From positions 30,849,666 through 30,909,665 of the forward strand of contig OX485807.1 of the NCBI GenBank assembly GCA_950295325.1: a stretch of 60,000 nucleotides of DNA, read 5' to 3'. The first letter of the stretch is position 1, and the number at the start of each line of letters is the position of its first letter. This document shows positions 10,605 to 23,140 of this stretch, one piece after another. The notes under the pieces are model-generated. The model was given only the letters and a program-made list of their open reading frames with translations, did no database searches and was not told the origin of the DNA. The translations under genes and the position numbers were made by a program. The DNA is from Polytrichum commune (taxonomy: Eukaryota > Streptophyta > Polytrichopsida > Polytrichales > Polytrichaceae).

Positions 10605-11175
10605 CATGCGCAAGCATAGTCAAATACACAACTCCATTACCATGCATAGGTTTAAGTAAAAGTAATTCAAAACTAAATACTAATTTTGAATTAAGTGAAG
10701 GTAAACATTTGAAAAACACATTGATCTACAAAGCCAAGCAATTTAGGTGGACAAATTTTTTTTCAAGAAAAGTCTCCATATTCCTGTAGATCTATTGAAC
10801 ACATAATTGTCTAAAATTTTATTAAACATGATAAAATTATATTAAATTGATGATATTCTACAAATTTTTGTAATGTCACCCTCAAATTTATAATGATTAA
10901 AACAATATAAAAATAATAATTTCAAAATATTTAAGGTCATGAAATTTATGTCTAGAACCATATTTAGCCAATTTTTTAGCAATATTTTTAATGATAATTT
11001 TTGAAGATTCTCATCTTGATATTTTATATTTGAATACCTAACACAACAATATAGGGCATCATGAAAAAAATCCAATTTAAACAACACTTTGCCACTACTT
11101 TTAGGTGTTTGACCAAAACATTTATGGTTTCAGTATATCGGAGCACTTCTTTTGTATACTTAACCGTCCTTGCTC
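10605..11175 (-). mobile_element. Nonautonomous DNA element, copy 1 (inverted partner at 22537)
   Basis: The reverse complement of this segment aligns along its full length, with indels, to 22537-23140. The termini carry imperfect inverted words of the type GCAAGCATAGTCAAGCATAC / GCACAAGCACAGTTAAGTAC. The interior is AT-rich and noncoding, as in a MITE. Copy 1 borders a C homopolymer near 11177-11186. Confidence 0.7.
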
Positions 11176-11676
11176 CCCCCCCCCCTTCTAATCTAGCCAT
11201 GTATATAAATGCTACATCTTCAATTACACCCTAAGTCGACATGCAAGTATGATGATGATTAAGTAGACTACTCCCCCTCAAACATCCTAGCATCAATAAT
11301 ACTATCCTCATATTGTTCCACCAATTCCGATTCTACACCCAAAATTCTGCAACATCCTTCTCTGCAAGTTTGCAACCATGTCAAGGATTTGAAGGCCAAT
11401 TTTTGTATATCATAACAAGATAGGCAAGGTTTGCAGCACCCAATTTGCAATGCCACAACAATGTGAGTACACCTATAATGCTTAAAATACGTTCAATTTC
11501 TATTTGTGAACCGAAGATAAGAAGAATTTGCCAAGCGAGCTAGCTAACATTGGGATCATGCTTATTGGAATCAATAGGAGATAAGATTGCACAAGCATAG
11601 ATATCTATACAAAGGCATATGAACAATGCTTGGAGTGAGATGGTCTAATGCTCTCCTTACTTTACATTTTTATTGA

Positions 11677-12268
11677 CTACGAGCAATCTAATGCTCTACA
11701 CTCTACACTCCCACTTAGCAAGTAGTCAAAAGCTTCTAAACCCATTATCTCTGTTAATGTTTGATGTTTATCATTTGCAAGGGGTTTGGTTAGCACGTCT
11801 GCTATCATATTCTCCATAGGACAATATTTCAAACATATCTCTTGATTTTCTAGTTTCTCTCTAATGAAGTGATGTTGTAAATCGATATGTTTGGTGCGAG
11901 AATGGTGTATGGGATTTTTTGCAAGTGCTATGCATCCTTGATTATCACACATAATGGATGTCGGTCCTTCTTGCACATATCCCACATCCGCCAAAAGTTG
12001 CCAAAGCCAAACCACTTCCTTAGTACAATGGCTAATAGCTGTGTACTCCGCCTTCGTCGTAGACAATGTAATGGTTGGTTGTTTCTTGCATTTCCACGAA
12101 ATGACTCCAACGCCAACAAAAAATACAACCCAATGGTGGATCGCCGGTGTTTGCATATCCCGCCCACTCCGCATCACAAAAACCTTTTGAGACAATATCC
12201 TTGCCTCTGAGGCATAAATTGAAGTCCAAAGTGCCCTTCAAATACCTCATGATGCATTTTATGGCCAT
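11677..12268 (-). pseudogene. Copia RNase H remnant
   Basis: The start shows IKCIMRYLKGTLDFNLCLRG and GFCDAEWAGYANT. A frameshift then leads into SWKCKKQPTITLSTTKAEYT, HHFIREK and IADVLTKPL. These are the characteristic C-terminal RNase H blocks of Copia polyproteins, which remove RNA during reverse transcription. Confidence 0.85.
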
Positions 12269-13283
12269 TTAATGTGGTGGACCGGCCTTCCACATGAATT
12301 GGCTCACCGTATTCACCGCAAATGCAATATCGGCCTTCGTGGTCACCATTGCATATATGAGAGTTCTTACCCCGGCTTCGTATGGAAACCCTTCCATTTC
12401 TCTTTGCACATTCTCATCCAAAAGTTTTAACAATTTTGAATTCACATCGAACGAAATTCTGACCGGTTTACAATTCTCCATGTAAAACGTTTGAGGACCT
12501 CTTTGATGTAGTTTCTTTGGTTCATGGTAATGGTACCGGTTTTCTATTCTTCTCAAATTCCATTTCTAGGCAATAATGTAATTCTTTGAGATCGTTCATC
12601 TCAAATTCAATTCCTTCTCGAGCTCCAATTTGAGTCACTTCCATTGGGTTACATTGCTTGCCAATATGATCAAATCATTAACGTAGAAGATTGCCAACAA
12701 CAAATATTCACCCATTTGTTTGAAGTAAAACGAATGATCTACTTGGCTCCTACAAAAGCCCTCGTTAATGAATAACAACTTGATATGGTGGTACCATGCC
12801 ATTGACAATTGCTTGAGCCCGTATAAATTTTTTTTGAATTTGCACACAATATTTTTATATATAAACTCCTTTGGTTTATGCATATAAATCTCCACCTCCA
12901 ACATTCTATTCAAAAAATCGGTTTTTACATCCATTTGGTGGATCTCCCAATCCATAGCCATTCCTAATGCGAGAATGAATCTAATGATAATAAACTTGGC
13001 CAAGGGAACAAAGGTCTCATCAAAATTCACTCCGGCCACTTGAAAATATCCCTTTGATACTAAACGTGCATAATACCTAATTATTTTACCCAATGCAACA
13101 CTTTTGGTGCGGAAAATCCATTTGCATCCTACACTCTTGTGATCTTTTGGAAGATTGGTCACTTTTCACGTACCATTGGCCATGAGCAAGTCGTACTCCT
13201 CTTGCATTACAGCCTCGTACTTGCTCGCATCTTCGGATCTCAACGTTTTGCACGAATTCAAAAAGATCATCTAACAATGTCAT
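12269..13283 (-). pseudogene. Copia reverse transcriptase remnant
   Basis: A 175-codon frame (12635-13162) carries diagnostic Copia RT blocks: KSVGCKWIFRTK, YARLVSKG, TFVPLAKF, MDVKTDFLN, KKNLYGLKQ and the YxDD equivalent degraded to YVND. The continuation (12269-12556) has the EGFPYEAGVRTLIYAM block. The catalytic YVDD is altered and frames are interrupted, so the enzyme is dead. Confidence 0.85.
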
Positions 13284-13639
13284 ATTGGTTCATTCTTCGG
13301 AGTGTTGGGGTAGAATATGATTCTTCCACCAGTTTTCAGACGGACACCACTCCCTCTTAAGATATCTTCCATCCTTGCTAAATTTCTCAACACGGTCGTC
13401 ATTCTCCACGGGAATTTCAATTACCTCCTCATTTGCAACTAAATAATCTTTAACTTGCTCGTCGCACTCCTCACCATCATCACATAAATATAATTTGGAA
13501 GATTCGTTCACAACAATTGCCGTTGGACTTTCCTTTCTCCAACTTGAAAGGATCTCCAAAGCGTTTTCAACGCTTGTATCATCATCCATGAATACCATGT
13601 CTTTATTTTTCATGATTTTTAATTTTTTAAACACATTAT

Positions 13640-14280
13640 CCTATAGGCTTTAAAGTCTTTACAATAACTTTAATATAACATTTTATAACATTTGCATCGA
13701 GCTTACTTATTTGTTCATCTGGCACCATTGCGTAGGTAATGCACCCAAATATACGCATGTGTGTAATGCAAGGCCTCCTTACGCTCCACGTTTCCTTAGG
13801 CGTAACGAAATCCAACGCCCTTGTTAAATAATGGTTTTATGTGTAAACTACATCAACCACCGATTCTGTCCAAAATTATTGTTAAGATTTCGAGCATAAA
13901 GCATGTTCTTTGTCATTTCCACGATGGTACAATTTACACGCTCTATTACGTCATTTTGTTGAAGCGTATACGGAATAGACATTTACTTCTCGATATCATG
14001 ATCCTTCAAAAAAATGGTTGAATTCCTTGGAAACAAACTCCCCGCCATTGTCCAACCGAAATGTTTTGATTTTGTACTCTGATTGTGTTTATACGAGTGC
14101 CTTAAACTCCTTAAACTTCTCAAAACAATTCCTTTTGGATTTTAACACATACAACCACACATTCTTTGAAAAATAATCAATGATGGTTACAGAATATCTT
14201 GCACCATCCATGGATGTAGTCCTCATGGGGCCATACATGTCGGAATATATGATTTCCAAAGCCTCGGTCGTCCTCATCGT
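13640..14280 (-). pseudogene. Copia integrase remnant
   Basis: The integrase core begins with IIYSDMYGPMRT and continues IDYFSKNVWLYVLKS, FKALV and, after a stop, DNGGEFVSKEF. Further on, the RIFGCITYAMVP and KLDAN blocks of the Copia integrase C-terminal region appear. Stops and at least one frameshift prevent a continuous product. Integrases of this family insert the DNA copy into the host genome. Confidence 0.8.
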
Positions 14281-14291
14281 CCTTCACATTC

Positions 14292-14890
14292 TTCATTTGT
14301 TCTCACTCCTTGTTCTTTGTTTTATAACAAAAACGCGTAATGTGGCCCGGTTTGCTGCAATAGAAACACGATTTTGCACCTTGGTGCGGAAATGAGTTGT
14401 CACCTTTGTTTTGTCACAAAACCATGGTGGTCTCCTCACTCTGGAGTTTTTTCTCCTTGCACTGCGACATCTCGTGCATCAAACGTGCCATCACGTAATC
14501 CATCGTAAGTTCCTTCATCGACGTCTCCATGATGGTAATCAAGTATTCGAACGACGCCGGCAAGCTCTCAAACAAGGTCATGACAATATTTTCATCCCCT
14601 ACTGGTACCTCCAATCAAGTGAGTTGATTCGCGAGAGCCTTAATCTTGTTGACGTGGTTCAAAAAATCGTCGTCCTCTTGCATCTTGTACGTGATAAATT
14701 TGCGGCGAATGACGAGGATATTAGACAAACTCTTCGTCTTGTAAATGTTGCAAAGGGTCTTTGACACCTCCGCGGGTCTTTTACAATTCTTGATGTCCGC
14801 AAGTTGGTTGTCCAACAAATTAATGGATACATAATATCTTCCACATCTACAGTATGTGTTCCAAACAATGACAATTCAACTTTCAATATA
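14292..14890 (-). pseudogene. Copia gag remnant with CCHC zinc knuckle
   Basis: Two overlapping minus-strand frames (14615-14818 and 14414-14614) show the UBN2-type gag pattern: an SLSNILVIRRKF block, an HVNKIKALANQL block and a LFESLPASFEYL block. They are joined by a frameshift. Further downstream a CX2CX4HX4C knuckle (C, C, H, C in CFYCSKPGHITRFC) is visible near 14300-14345. This is a structural protein of the retrotransposon particle and cannot be translated intact here. Confidence 0.8.
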
Positions 14891-15139
14891 CATGTTTAAG
14901 GTATCTTCTTCAAGATATGATAGTACATCAAACAAAAAATTGAATTAAGGAGAGGTGGCTCTAGTCCTTGAACCAACCAAATTAGGGTTCAAGAAGCTAT
15001 GGGTTTTCATAAACAAGGGCAAGATTATTATTATTTGTATCATATTTTGTATTAAGTAACTAAATTCTACTACAACCAATTAAGTTGGTGATACATTGAA
15101 AATATATAATCCCTCAACATGGTCCATTCTCACTTCACA

Positions 15140-15260
15140 CTATGTTTGAGGACCCGTCCCCACACAAAATGGATAGCCCAACACTCATGGTATGGCCTTT
15201 GGATGATGGTCAAAGGCCCTCACCATTCCATGGTCATGGCCCTTGGCTCATGTGTGAAGT
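15140..15260 (+). mobile_element. Fragment: terminal part of a Tourist-like MITE
   Basis: This piece aligns to the last 120 bases of the adjoining MITE (15261-15758), ending GGCTCATGTGTGAAGT. It suggests an older copy that was invaded at its end by the neighbour, or a tandem arrangement. Confidence 0.6.
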
Positions 15261-15758
15261 AGCCACTTCACACACAAGAGTGAGAGCCCGTGACCATTAC
15301 GCTTCAAGCACTCTCATTGGTGGAAAAGGCGGAGCCGGTCCAAGTTCTCTTCACACTACCCTTGAGGGACCAAATGAGTATGTGAATGCAAGATGGATGC
15401 AAAGTCTACATGGATTCCTACATGGCATCAAATGGATCATGTTTCATGGTCACTTGGATTGTTTTCATAAACCACCTCTTGGAGGTAGGCCTAACACAAA
15501 ACAGGGAAACCATGGCACTCCAAACACTCACAACTGTTGGTTTATTCTATTTTATCATGTGTGAGAACCCACATGAATACAACTTCATCGAAATAGCACT
15601 TGGTTGAGGGCCCGATCACATATGGCTTCACACTACACTTGAGGATCCATGACCATACGACATGATTTTTGGGGGTGTCTTTGACGGCCTTTGGACACTT
15701 TCTTTTGGGCTCTCACAATTCCTCGGTCACGGCTCTTGGCTTGTGTGTGAAGTGGCCC
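15261..15758 (+). mobile_element. Tourist/Harbinger-like MITE, family GGCCACTTCACACA, copy 1
   Basis: The terminal inverted repeats begin near (G)GCCACTTCACACACAAG and include AGAGCC(C)GTGACC. The right end is followed by TTA; the left side has GTA. A second copy lies inverted at 30781-31283 with a clean TAA duplication. The 140-codon open frame across it is not considered a gene because the inverted copy shows no conserved coding pattern. Confidence 0.75.
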
Positions 15759-15928
15759 TTACTCGAAATCCCTAGAAGTTTGTTTTCTAAAGCATGGTTT
15801 TCCACTAATTCGAATATTGTTTCTGCACTTCTACCCACCATTTCATCAAATTCTACTCTTAAATTGAAACGCCGAATACTCAGTTCTAGTTGAGATCCTC
15901 TGTATTTTTCACCCAAAATTTCTCATGA

Positions 15929-16125
15929 TTTTTTATTTTTTATTTTTTATTTTGAGACAGAAGGCCGACAGGCCAGCACCAAAGCACATGAGGCAGTTCA
16001 CCACCTAGCAAGTTTTCCATCAAGTAGAGAGGAGATTTCACAGCCGGGATTCGAACCGCCAACCTCTTCCTTGAGATTTGGGTATCTCTCCACCATCATC
16101 CGGTAGTTTAAGGTCATCTCGGACC
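15929..16125 (-). mobile_element. tRNA-derived SINE, copy 1 (minus strand)
   Basis: On the minus strand a pol III-like head (CTACCGGATGATGGTGGAGAG) precedes a strong B box, GGTTCGAATCCCGGC. The body then ends in an (AAAAAT)n tail. It is flanked by identical 12-bp target duplications AATTTCTCATGA at 15917-15928 and 16126-16137. Such elements are mobilised by LINE machinery. A sister copy lies at 27904-28169. Confidence 0.9.
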
Positions 16126-16137
16126 AATTTCTCATGA

Positions 16138-17500
16138 ATTGCTACATCCCCCAAGATGTAATGGTATCATCACATAGTATTAAATTATTATTAATGTATA
16201 TGGATTTACTTATATATGTAATGCGACTCAAAATTGACTGCATTGCCCTACGTTGTTGACTGTCCGCAAGTTGGTGGAGAGAGAGAATTATTGTGTACAA
16301 GCAGACGTCCCTTTCACCCCACATAAAAGTCCTCAAATAGTATGCATCCCACATTCTACTAAATGTTAGTCAAATTGACACCGTAATTGACCTTCAAGAC
16401 TCCGAATTGACCTTGAAGACCCCAAATTGGTCTAATATGAGCCCTTGAGATACATGAGCCACAAACCAAATGGGGGTCAAGATTTGATGGTTGATGGATG
16501 AAAGGTAGAGTACATTCGTATGCGATACATTCCTTCTCTTTACCCTTGGCTATCTCAAAGTTATGAACTAGAGTACTCCTTATTAGCTCCATAAAGGCTA
16601 GGGGTAAATCTCATCAAATATCAAATAATGCCAAGAGGGTCCAAAAGCACTCGTGTCCATAAATAGGTTTGACAACTACACTAATCACTCCTATTTGTAT
16701 GGGTTACCAACCATTTGGCATTAACATGTTGTTATAAATTTCTAGATACCGAGAATATCAGTTTTGTGTAGTCAAACTATCTCGCGTTCCTTGAACATGC
16801 ATAACTTACTCAGTTGCTTGTCTTACATTCGAGTAAAAAATGAGAATCTCAGTCACAACACTATGGCAACATCTAACTCCAAATGGTAACCCACACTAAA
16901 TAGGACTCCTTCATGTAGCTAGGAGCCTAATATCACGTGATCAACAACTTGAAAAGGTTCGGGGGCTCTTGAGAGGGACCCATAAATTCATACTCTTTAA
17001 ATTGTACTCACCTTGTTAAGGGGAAAGGAGTGTCGGGTTGGCTACTCCTCCGGACTCGCCTAGGGACATGGAGTATGTATAATATTATATGTGTTTCTAC
17101 AAAGTACGTACAATATATGTCTTACTTTAGGAAGCCTCCAAGCAACTTCTCCCAAGATACGATCTCCCAAGGGATCTTTCAATGTTTTATGGTAGAGAAT
17201 TATTGGGCATTCGAGTTATCCGTAAAGTCTCTCAAAAGAGAAACGAAACCATGGGTTTGATCCTTCTCGGAGGAAAAATTCTATTAAAAGCTCATTAGCT
17301 TTTCGTACATTAACGCATACTATTGAAAGTCGGGTGTCACTTTTGGGACCTCCCTTTTTCATCTCACAAATTTTGAGAGAATTTTAGGGTCTAAAATAGG
17401 GTTTTCGCATGGGACCCGTTGTTCTAAATCTGGATGGGCCTCTGGAAGGCTAATTTGGCTCACCCATCCAAGTTGGACGAGCTACAATATTTAGTAGGCT
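16138..17500. other. No recognisable gene or element
   Basis: AT-rich sequence with short open frames only (longest 77 codons), none with recognisable motifs. It is probably worn repeat DNA. Confidence 0.45.
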
Positions 17501-17504
17501 AGCC

Positions 17505-17712
17505 TATATTTAGTGTTACTCACTGTTTGAAATTACTCAATGCTATATCTATGTCTTGTAAATCTCCATTTTTACCAACAAAAGTCAAATTGGTTTTTTG
17601 GATATTTGGACATTATTGAACATTAACATTTTTACTTGGTAAAATCTACATCAATGGTGACAAGATATAGCATTGTGTAACCCCAAATAATAAGTGACAC
17701 TAAATAAAGGAT
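17505..17712 (+). mobile_element. Short MITE with TTTAGTGTYAC termini, copy A
   Basis: Inverted ends TATTTAGTGT(T/C)ACT...TTTGRRRTTAC flank about 200 bp of AT-rich DNA that includes ACATTAACATTTTTACTTGG. This matches the copy at 30077-30271 along its length. Confidence 0.7.
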
Positions 17713-18289
17713 TTTGTGCAAGCAAGTTTTTAATAGTCCAAGACCATTCTCTATGTATGATAATCTAATCATTAAGAAATTTGGATGACTTTGTGTTAAT
17801 TCTCATAAACTCAAAGTTTGGGAGTAAACCCATGGTTTCATCTCCTTTACTTTACAAATAACTTTATTGTCCTTGAAATCATTAACATTTATTTTATTGA
17901 TTTACAATGATAGCATAACATTATTTAGCTTATATCAACCATTTCATTCTAACAACATATAATAATAGTGCTTCACCTGAGTTTATCAACCTAAATCTCA
18001 TATAACAATGTTGGCAAGAAATAACCATGGTATAGTTCTCGAATAGTATCTAACTTATTCTTAGCCCCACCCACCCTACATACTCATATGGATAATGTTA
18101 TGACTATATATATATATATATAGTCAATATTCTAATAGATCTATGCTTGCATTTTTTGTTCATTTGGATTGAATGGCTTGGGTGGCAGTCGAGGTTTTTT
18201 ATATGGTGTTAATCTTGATACTTTATGTCAAGTTGATTCTAGAGAGAGAAGTTGGGTTATATGTAATATACATGTCCCAGTTTCTATGC

Positions 18290-21200
18290 CATCCCATACT
18301 CGCTTCCAACCATCAAGAAATTGGATAGGAAAGTGATAGCCCTACACAAAACCATATGAGGCCTCCCAAAATCAATGTCAAATGTAGTCGCACAACTTCC
18401 ACATGATATGTTCAGCATAGTAGCATTCTCACTAAAAAAATGCGTACATCAAGTGCATTGGAGAACAACTCATCAATTTCCTCAATGACAAAGGTAGACT
18501 TAGAAGATTATACAAGGGACTAATACAACATATATTGGTTAGGCGTGGCTAACCCCAAAACCTCATGCCATGATTGTATAAGAACACCAATCATCCGAAC
18601 TCTCTACCTACTTAAAATTGTTGGGGGAACCCACCTCAAAAGCACACTCAACAAATTCCTCCTCCTTCTTTAATCACTAGGATCACAATGGTTGCTTCAA
18701 ACCATAAATATACCAATAGTAACTCCCAAACTATCCCCAAATAATTACACTAACTAACATTAAACAACATATTCTAATTCAAACACATAAATAACCCCAA
18801 TGGAACATGCCTAATGACTAACAAGGAATTCCAGCACGATTCCTCCACACCCACTAAAGCAAAAAAGACCACTCTAAACTACGCCTACGAGCCCTCATGC
18901 CAAAATCAATGTGCCATCCCATGCCTAACACACACTACATCAAACACCCTAAAGAACGAATATAGGATACAAAACCATCACATCCACCCCATGCCACAAG
19001 TGTGCACTAATCATCCCTTACCCCCACCACACCTGGAATTCCCAAAATCTCCTTCCCTATATTGTCAAAGACCCCACACACTTCCAATACACAACATACT
19101 AAAAGATCACCTTGGCAAATACAAAGATAAATACAAATTATGAAAACATTCACATCTTACTTATGTTAATGAACACTCCCAAATGAAGTAATATACAACA
19201 AATGGATGCCACAAAGAGACTTCTTCCCTTAGAACAACCAAGACACCATAAACCACAACATTTTACTTCTAACACAATACAATAGTTGCAAACAACATCA
19301 ACACTATACCAACATACTACAAATTAATTTCAATCATGAACAAATAAGGTACACTAGATACATCCTCTCACTACAAACTATACATTTATGCTACATACAC
19401 ACCAATGAATGCAACCCGGAAAACAACATAGCCCACACATAAAATACCTTCCAAATCCAACATGATGTAGCACACATCTACAATGGCACCAACCGACACA
19501 TGATCACCATCCCATAGTCAAGACTCCAATGGCTTTGGAAACAATACCATGCAACACTTAAGTAGATCACAAAACCTTGAACCCCTACTCAATCATTCAA
19601 TACATAATTAATATGACTAGACCAACAATATAAATATAGAATCCCCAAAAAATGACCCCTTTAAACTCTCGCAATATACACTCCCACATGAAATCCTAGA
19701 ACACATCACAAACTCATTCCAAATCACCCACTCCTACTTCTCATCACCAGTAACATGCCCCCCAATACTCAAACGATTATACTTGCCATCTCCCAGCGAT
19801 GCGGTATTTGGATCACTTAGCACAACCTTCCTATATAAATGGCAAGTGAATGTATATTTTCACCCACACACAAAGACATGCACACTGCCACACACACAAC
19901 AAACCCTCCACTGGGCATGCCTTGCAACAACAAATAACCCATACTTTGTTTCAATATCAATCTTACTAGACCAAATTTGGTACCATAACCCCAACCCCCA
20001 TGAAGGACCCTTTTCAAAATGCCCTATCATCACTCACTTAACCATCACCTATGAAGAACCAACAATCCCACCAAAACTAAGAATCGGACCTATAACAGAA
20101 AGCCATGCTATCCAAGTACTTTGCCTACACCATAAAAACACATTTATTGGATCGAACAAACGTACACAATGAATGAACACTACTACTAACACCCTACAAA
20201 TCCCACAAATAGTTACACAAGTTGCACCACTTACACCCCTAAACACCCCCAGTGAACCACAGTGCAAAATGGTTTAAATTCATATACAACCCCCCTCCAC
20301 CAATCACCCAAAATCCCAAGTATCCCACCAATTATCCACCTCAAATGATGTCTCCCCCTCAATACCCACCACAAATTGTTAATATACAAACGGCTCAATC
20401 AAAACACCAAATAAGAAATAACTCGAGGTCACTAGAAATACAAAAAAAAGGTTACAATATCCACAACCCCATCAAAGACCTCAACATTGCTGAAAGACTA
20501 CCAGGGCTACAAAATATCCTATGAGCAGAAATGATGGCTATACACCACACCCTTTTATTCTTCGCTACCACATACTAGGATGAACCAACACGTATCTTCA
20601 TAGACCGTCTAAATGCTTTGCACTTGCAAAATTCCCAAATCAAACCCCCCACTCCACACAATAACCCTCTTGATAAAGTCATCCTTGAATTCAAGGTTCA
20701 TATGCTACAAGCTCATCACTACACAAGATCACAGGCCATGCTAATATAAATGGCAACGAACAAGCGGATGACTAGCCATAAAGGGATGTAAATTAACCCA
20801 TAGGCATGTTGTTGCGCCATATGAACACACACACCCTACACCATACTACCTCAAGAAAGACTAGTGGTACTCAATGCAAGACCAACCATACCAAGGCCCC
20901 ATTAGATACCTTGTAAAATATATCCTCAAATATGACAAAAAAACACAACTTAGCAATTATAGTTGATCAAACCCACTAATTACACATAGGGCTTGAAAAC
21001 AAAGATATAAACAAACTCTTGTCGAATGACCTTTGGAAAAACCTCACTATCACAAACAAACAAAAACATGCCTAATTTAATTTTGAACTAGACAATATAT
21101 GGGCCACACTCACAAAACAATTGTTCTTTGGCAAAGAAGCCTACCCATCACACACATTCCCTATTTGCAATTCAACGGATGCAAATACATAGTTATATGT

Positions 21201-22340
21201 ACTCCTCAAATGCAAACAACAAGACATCACGTTAATAATCATTAGATACGACAAAGTTGTATGGGAACTATGAAAGCTTCTTATATAAAAACAAAATATT
21301 CATACACTACACACTCATGAATGCAAGAACTCACAATGGACAATCCCAAGAGAGCACAGTATCGGCATGCGTACTCCCATGCACTTGTGGCACCCAAAGA
21401 TTCCATTGTGGTGTCAGGTTCAAACCCATTTTACTTTGTGTCATAGGCCACCCATACAACCACCCCCCACCAAAAAACCCTACACCAAATGTGACCATAT
21501 AATTTATCGAATTCACAAACTGCAATGATAAAAAACCCTCAAGAGAAAGACTACAAAATACCAAAAGCTCATCAACAACATTGCAAGAAGAGGATGGAAT
21601 CTAGCCCCAATCATAGTCTTAGTTGCAAGAGCTAGAGCCACCTCACATATTTTGTCAATGAAAAGTTTGGAAACTAAACTAAGGGCCGCTTTACACCTAG
21701 AGGCCGAGCCAAATCCCCTTGAGGCCGATTGCATGAAATTTCAGTCCCTTTTGGGTTGGAGGCTGGCCTTAACTACACATTATAATAAGATTATAATGGG
21801 GGCCAATTTTCCCATATGTCAAGGCCTTAGGGCCAAGAAGCTAGGCCAATTCAATAAATCTAGCATAATCTAGCATAGAGCCGTTCATATTTCCACATAA
21901 TCCAATGGATATGGTTCGCTAAAAAATCATATTTTATTAAAGAAAAAAATATATTTAAATTTGACATTGGCCCCGAGGCCAAGAATTGGCCTTCCATTTT
22001 GGGTGCACCCAATTCAATGAGCTCGGGCCGTGTCATACCATGCATTTTTTAATTAAAAAATACATACCACCAAATCGGCCCGGCCTCTAGGTGTAAAGGG
22101 GTTGGGGCCAATTTTAGCCTTTTGGCCAATCACAAGTGAGGATTTCAAACCTCGTACACAACGAATTGGCCTGGCCTCTAGGTGTAAAGCGGCCCTAAAA
22201 CTCCCCGTCACAAAATTCAAGAGCACATTCAAATAAATCAACACAATAGTCACACAATACGCACATTCCATACTCGTCCACAAAAGAACACTAGATAATA
22301 GACAAACCGTCGCAAACCTTCACGACCCACGATAGACCAA
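18290..22340 (+). mobile_element. Degenerate non-LTR retrotransposon (LINE) 3' portion with RNase H domain
   Basis: The plus strand is strikingly A/C-rich and carries a long decayed reading frame. After an RT-region remnant (KLDRKVIALHKT near 18310) comes a poorly conserved linker; a 129-codon open piece is at 19783-20172. An RNase H domain then follows at about 20525-20790, with AEMMAIHHTLL, the TRIFIDRLNALHL block and GNEQAD, in two frames. A C-terminal region follows with KCKQQDIT and VVWEL, and a cysteine-containing end. A Tourist-like MITE at 21683 splits the last part; removing it and one TAA rejoins ETKL with KLPVTK in frame. Many stops make it nonfunctional. The 5' end is not seen. 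Confidence 0.75.
21683..22195 (+). mobile_element. Tourist/Harbinger-like MITE, family GGGCCGCTTTACACC, with TAA duplication
   Basis: Near-perfect terminal inverted repeats GGGCCGCTTTACACCTAGAG are bounded by TAA on both sides (21680-21682 and 22196-22198). Excising the element plus one TAA restores the host LINE reading frame. An extra internal copy of the terminal repeat at about 22080-22105 suggests a nested end. Termini and 3-bp target site fit the PIF/Harbinger superfamily. Confidence 0.9.
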
Positions 22341-22536
22341 ACCATCCATGACTTAAACACCATAATTCAAATCTTCCAACTCAGCAAATAAGTAATGTGC
22401 ATCCCACTACCAACCCCCCACGTCCCATTGCAAAACCACACAAGAATAGAATATTGATAGTGGTACAAATCACTTTAAGCTCAACTAGCAATTGCTAGAG
22501 ATAGGCCATTGGCTGATACACATTTCTTACTTGGGA

Positions 22537-23140
22537 GCAAGCATAGTCAAGCATACCGAAAAAATGCTCCGGTATACTAAAACCATCATTAATTTGCTCA
22601 AATGCCTAAAAGTAGTAGCAAAGTGTTGTTTAACTTGGATTTGTTTTCAAGGCCCCCTCTATTGTGTTAGGCACTCAAATATAGAATATCAAGATGAGAT
22701 CTTCAAAACTTATCATTAAAAATATTGCTCAAAAGGTAATGACTAAATTTGGTTTTGGACATAGATTTCATGACCTTAAATATTTTGAAGTTGGAATTTT
22801 TTTCATATTCCTTGAATTCGTTATAAATTTGAGAGCACCGTTACAAAAGTTTGTAGAAAAACATCAATTTTAATGTTATTTTATCATGTTCTAAACAAAA
22901 CATTATGTGTTCAATTTATCTACTCGCACACTACTTGCACCGTCTTCTAGAATATGTAGACATTTCTTGAATTATTCTTTGGCAACAGAAATTGCTTGGC
23001 TTTGTATATCAATGTGTTTTTCAAATGTTCTCAAAATTTTCCTTCACAAAATTCAAAGTTAGTAGATAGTCTTCAATCACTTTTACTTAAACTTATGCAT
23101 GGTAATGGAGTTGTGTACTTAACTGTGCTTGTGCCTGCTT
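22537..23140 (+). mobile_element. Nonautonomous DNA element, copy 2 (inverted partner of 10605)
   Basis: This copy is longer by a few indels than the one at 10605-11175. It starts AGCAAGCATAGTCAAGCATA and ends GTACTTAACTGTGCTTGTGC, so its own ends are imperfect inverted repeats. No coding potential is seen. Confidence 0.7.

Larger units (their letters stand above)
11240..14890 (-). mobile_element. Degenerate Ty1/Copia retrotransposon, internal region without recognised LTRs
   Basis: Reading on the minus strand, gag, zinc knuckle, integrase, reverse transcriptase and RNase H remnants follow in Copia order. All are broken by stops and frameshifts. Protease and the N-terminal half of integrase are missing: the zinc knuckle (about 14300-14345) is followed almost at once by the integrase core. 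A purine-rich tract (GAGGGGGAG) at about 11268-11277 is a candidate polypurine tract. I could not match any pair of long terminal repeats, so they are either lost or highly diverged. Confidence 0.85.

Noticed and set aside
11240-15100. Long terminal repeats of the Copia element
   Set aside because: I compared the DNA beyond the purine tract with that beyond gag and found no matching pair.
15142-15564. 140-codon open frame
   Set aside because: It lies in a MITE and its fragment; the inverted copy at 30781-31283 does not preserve it.
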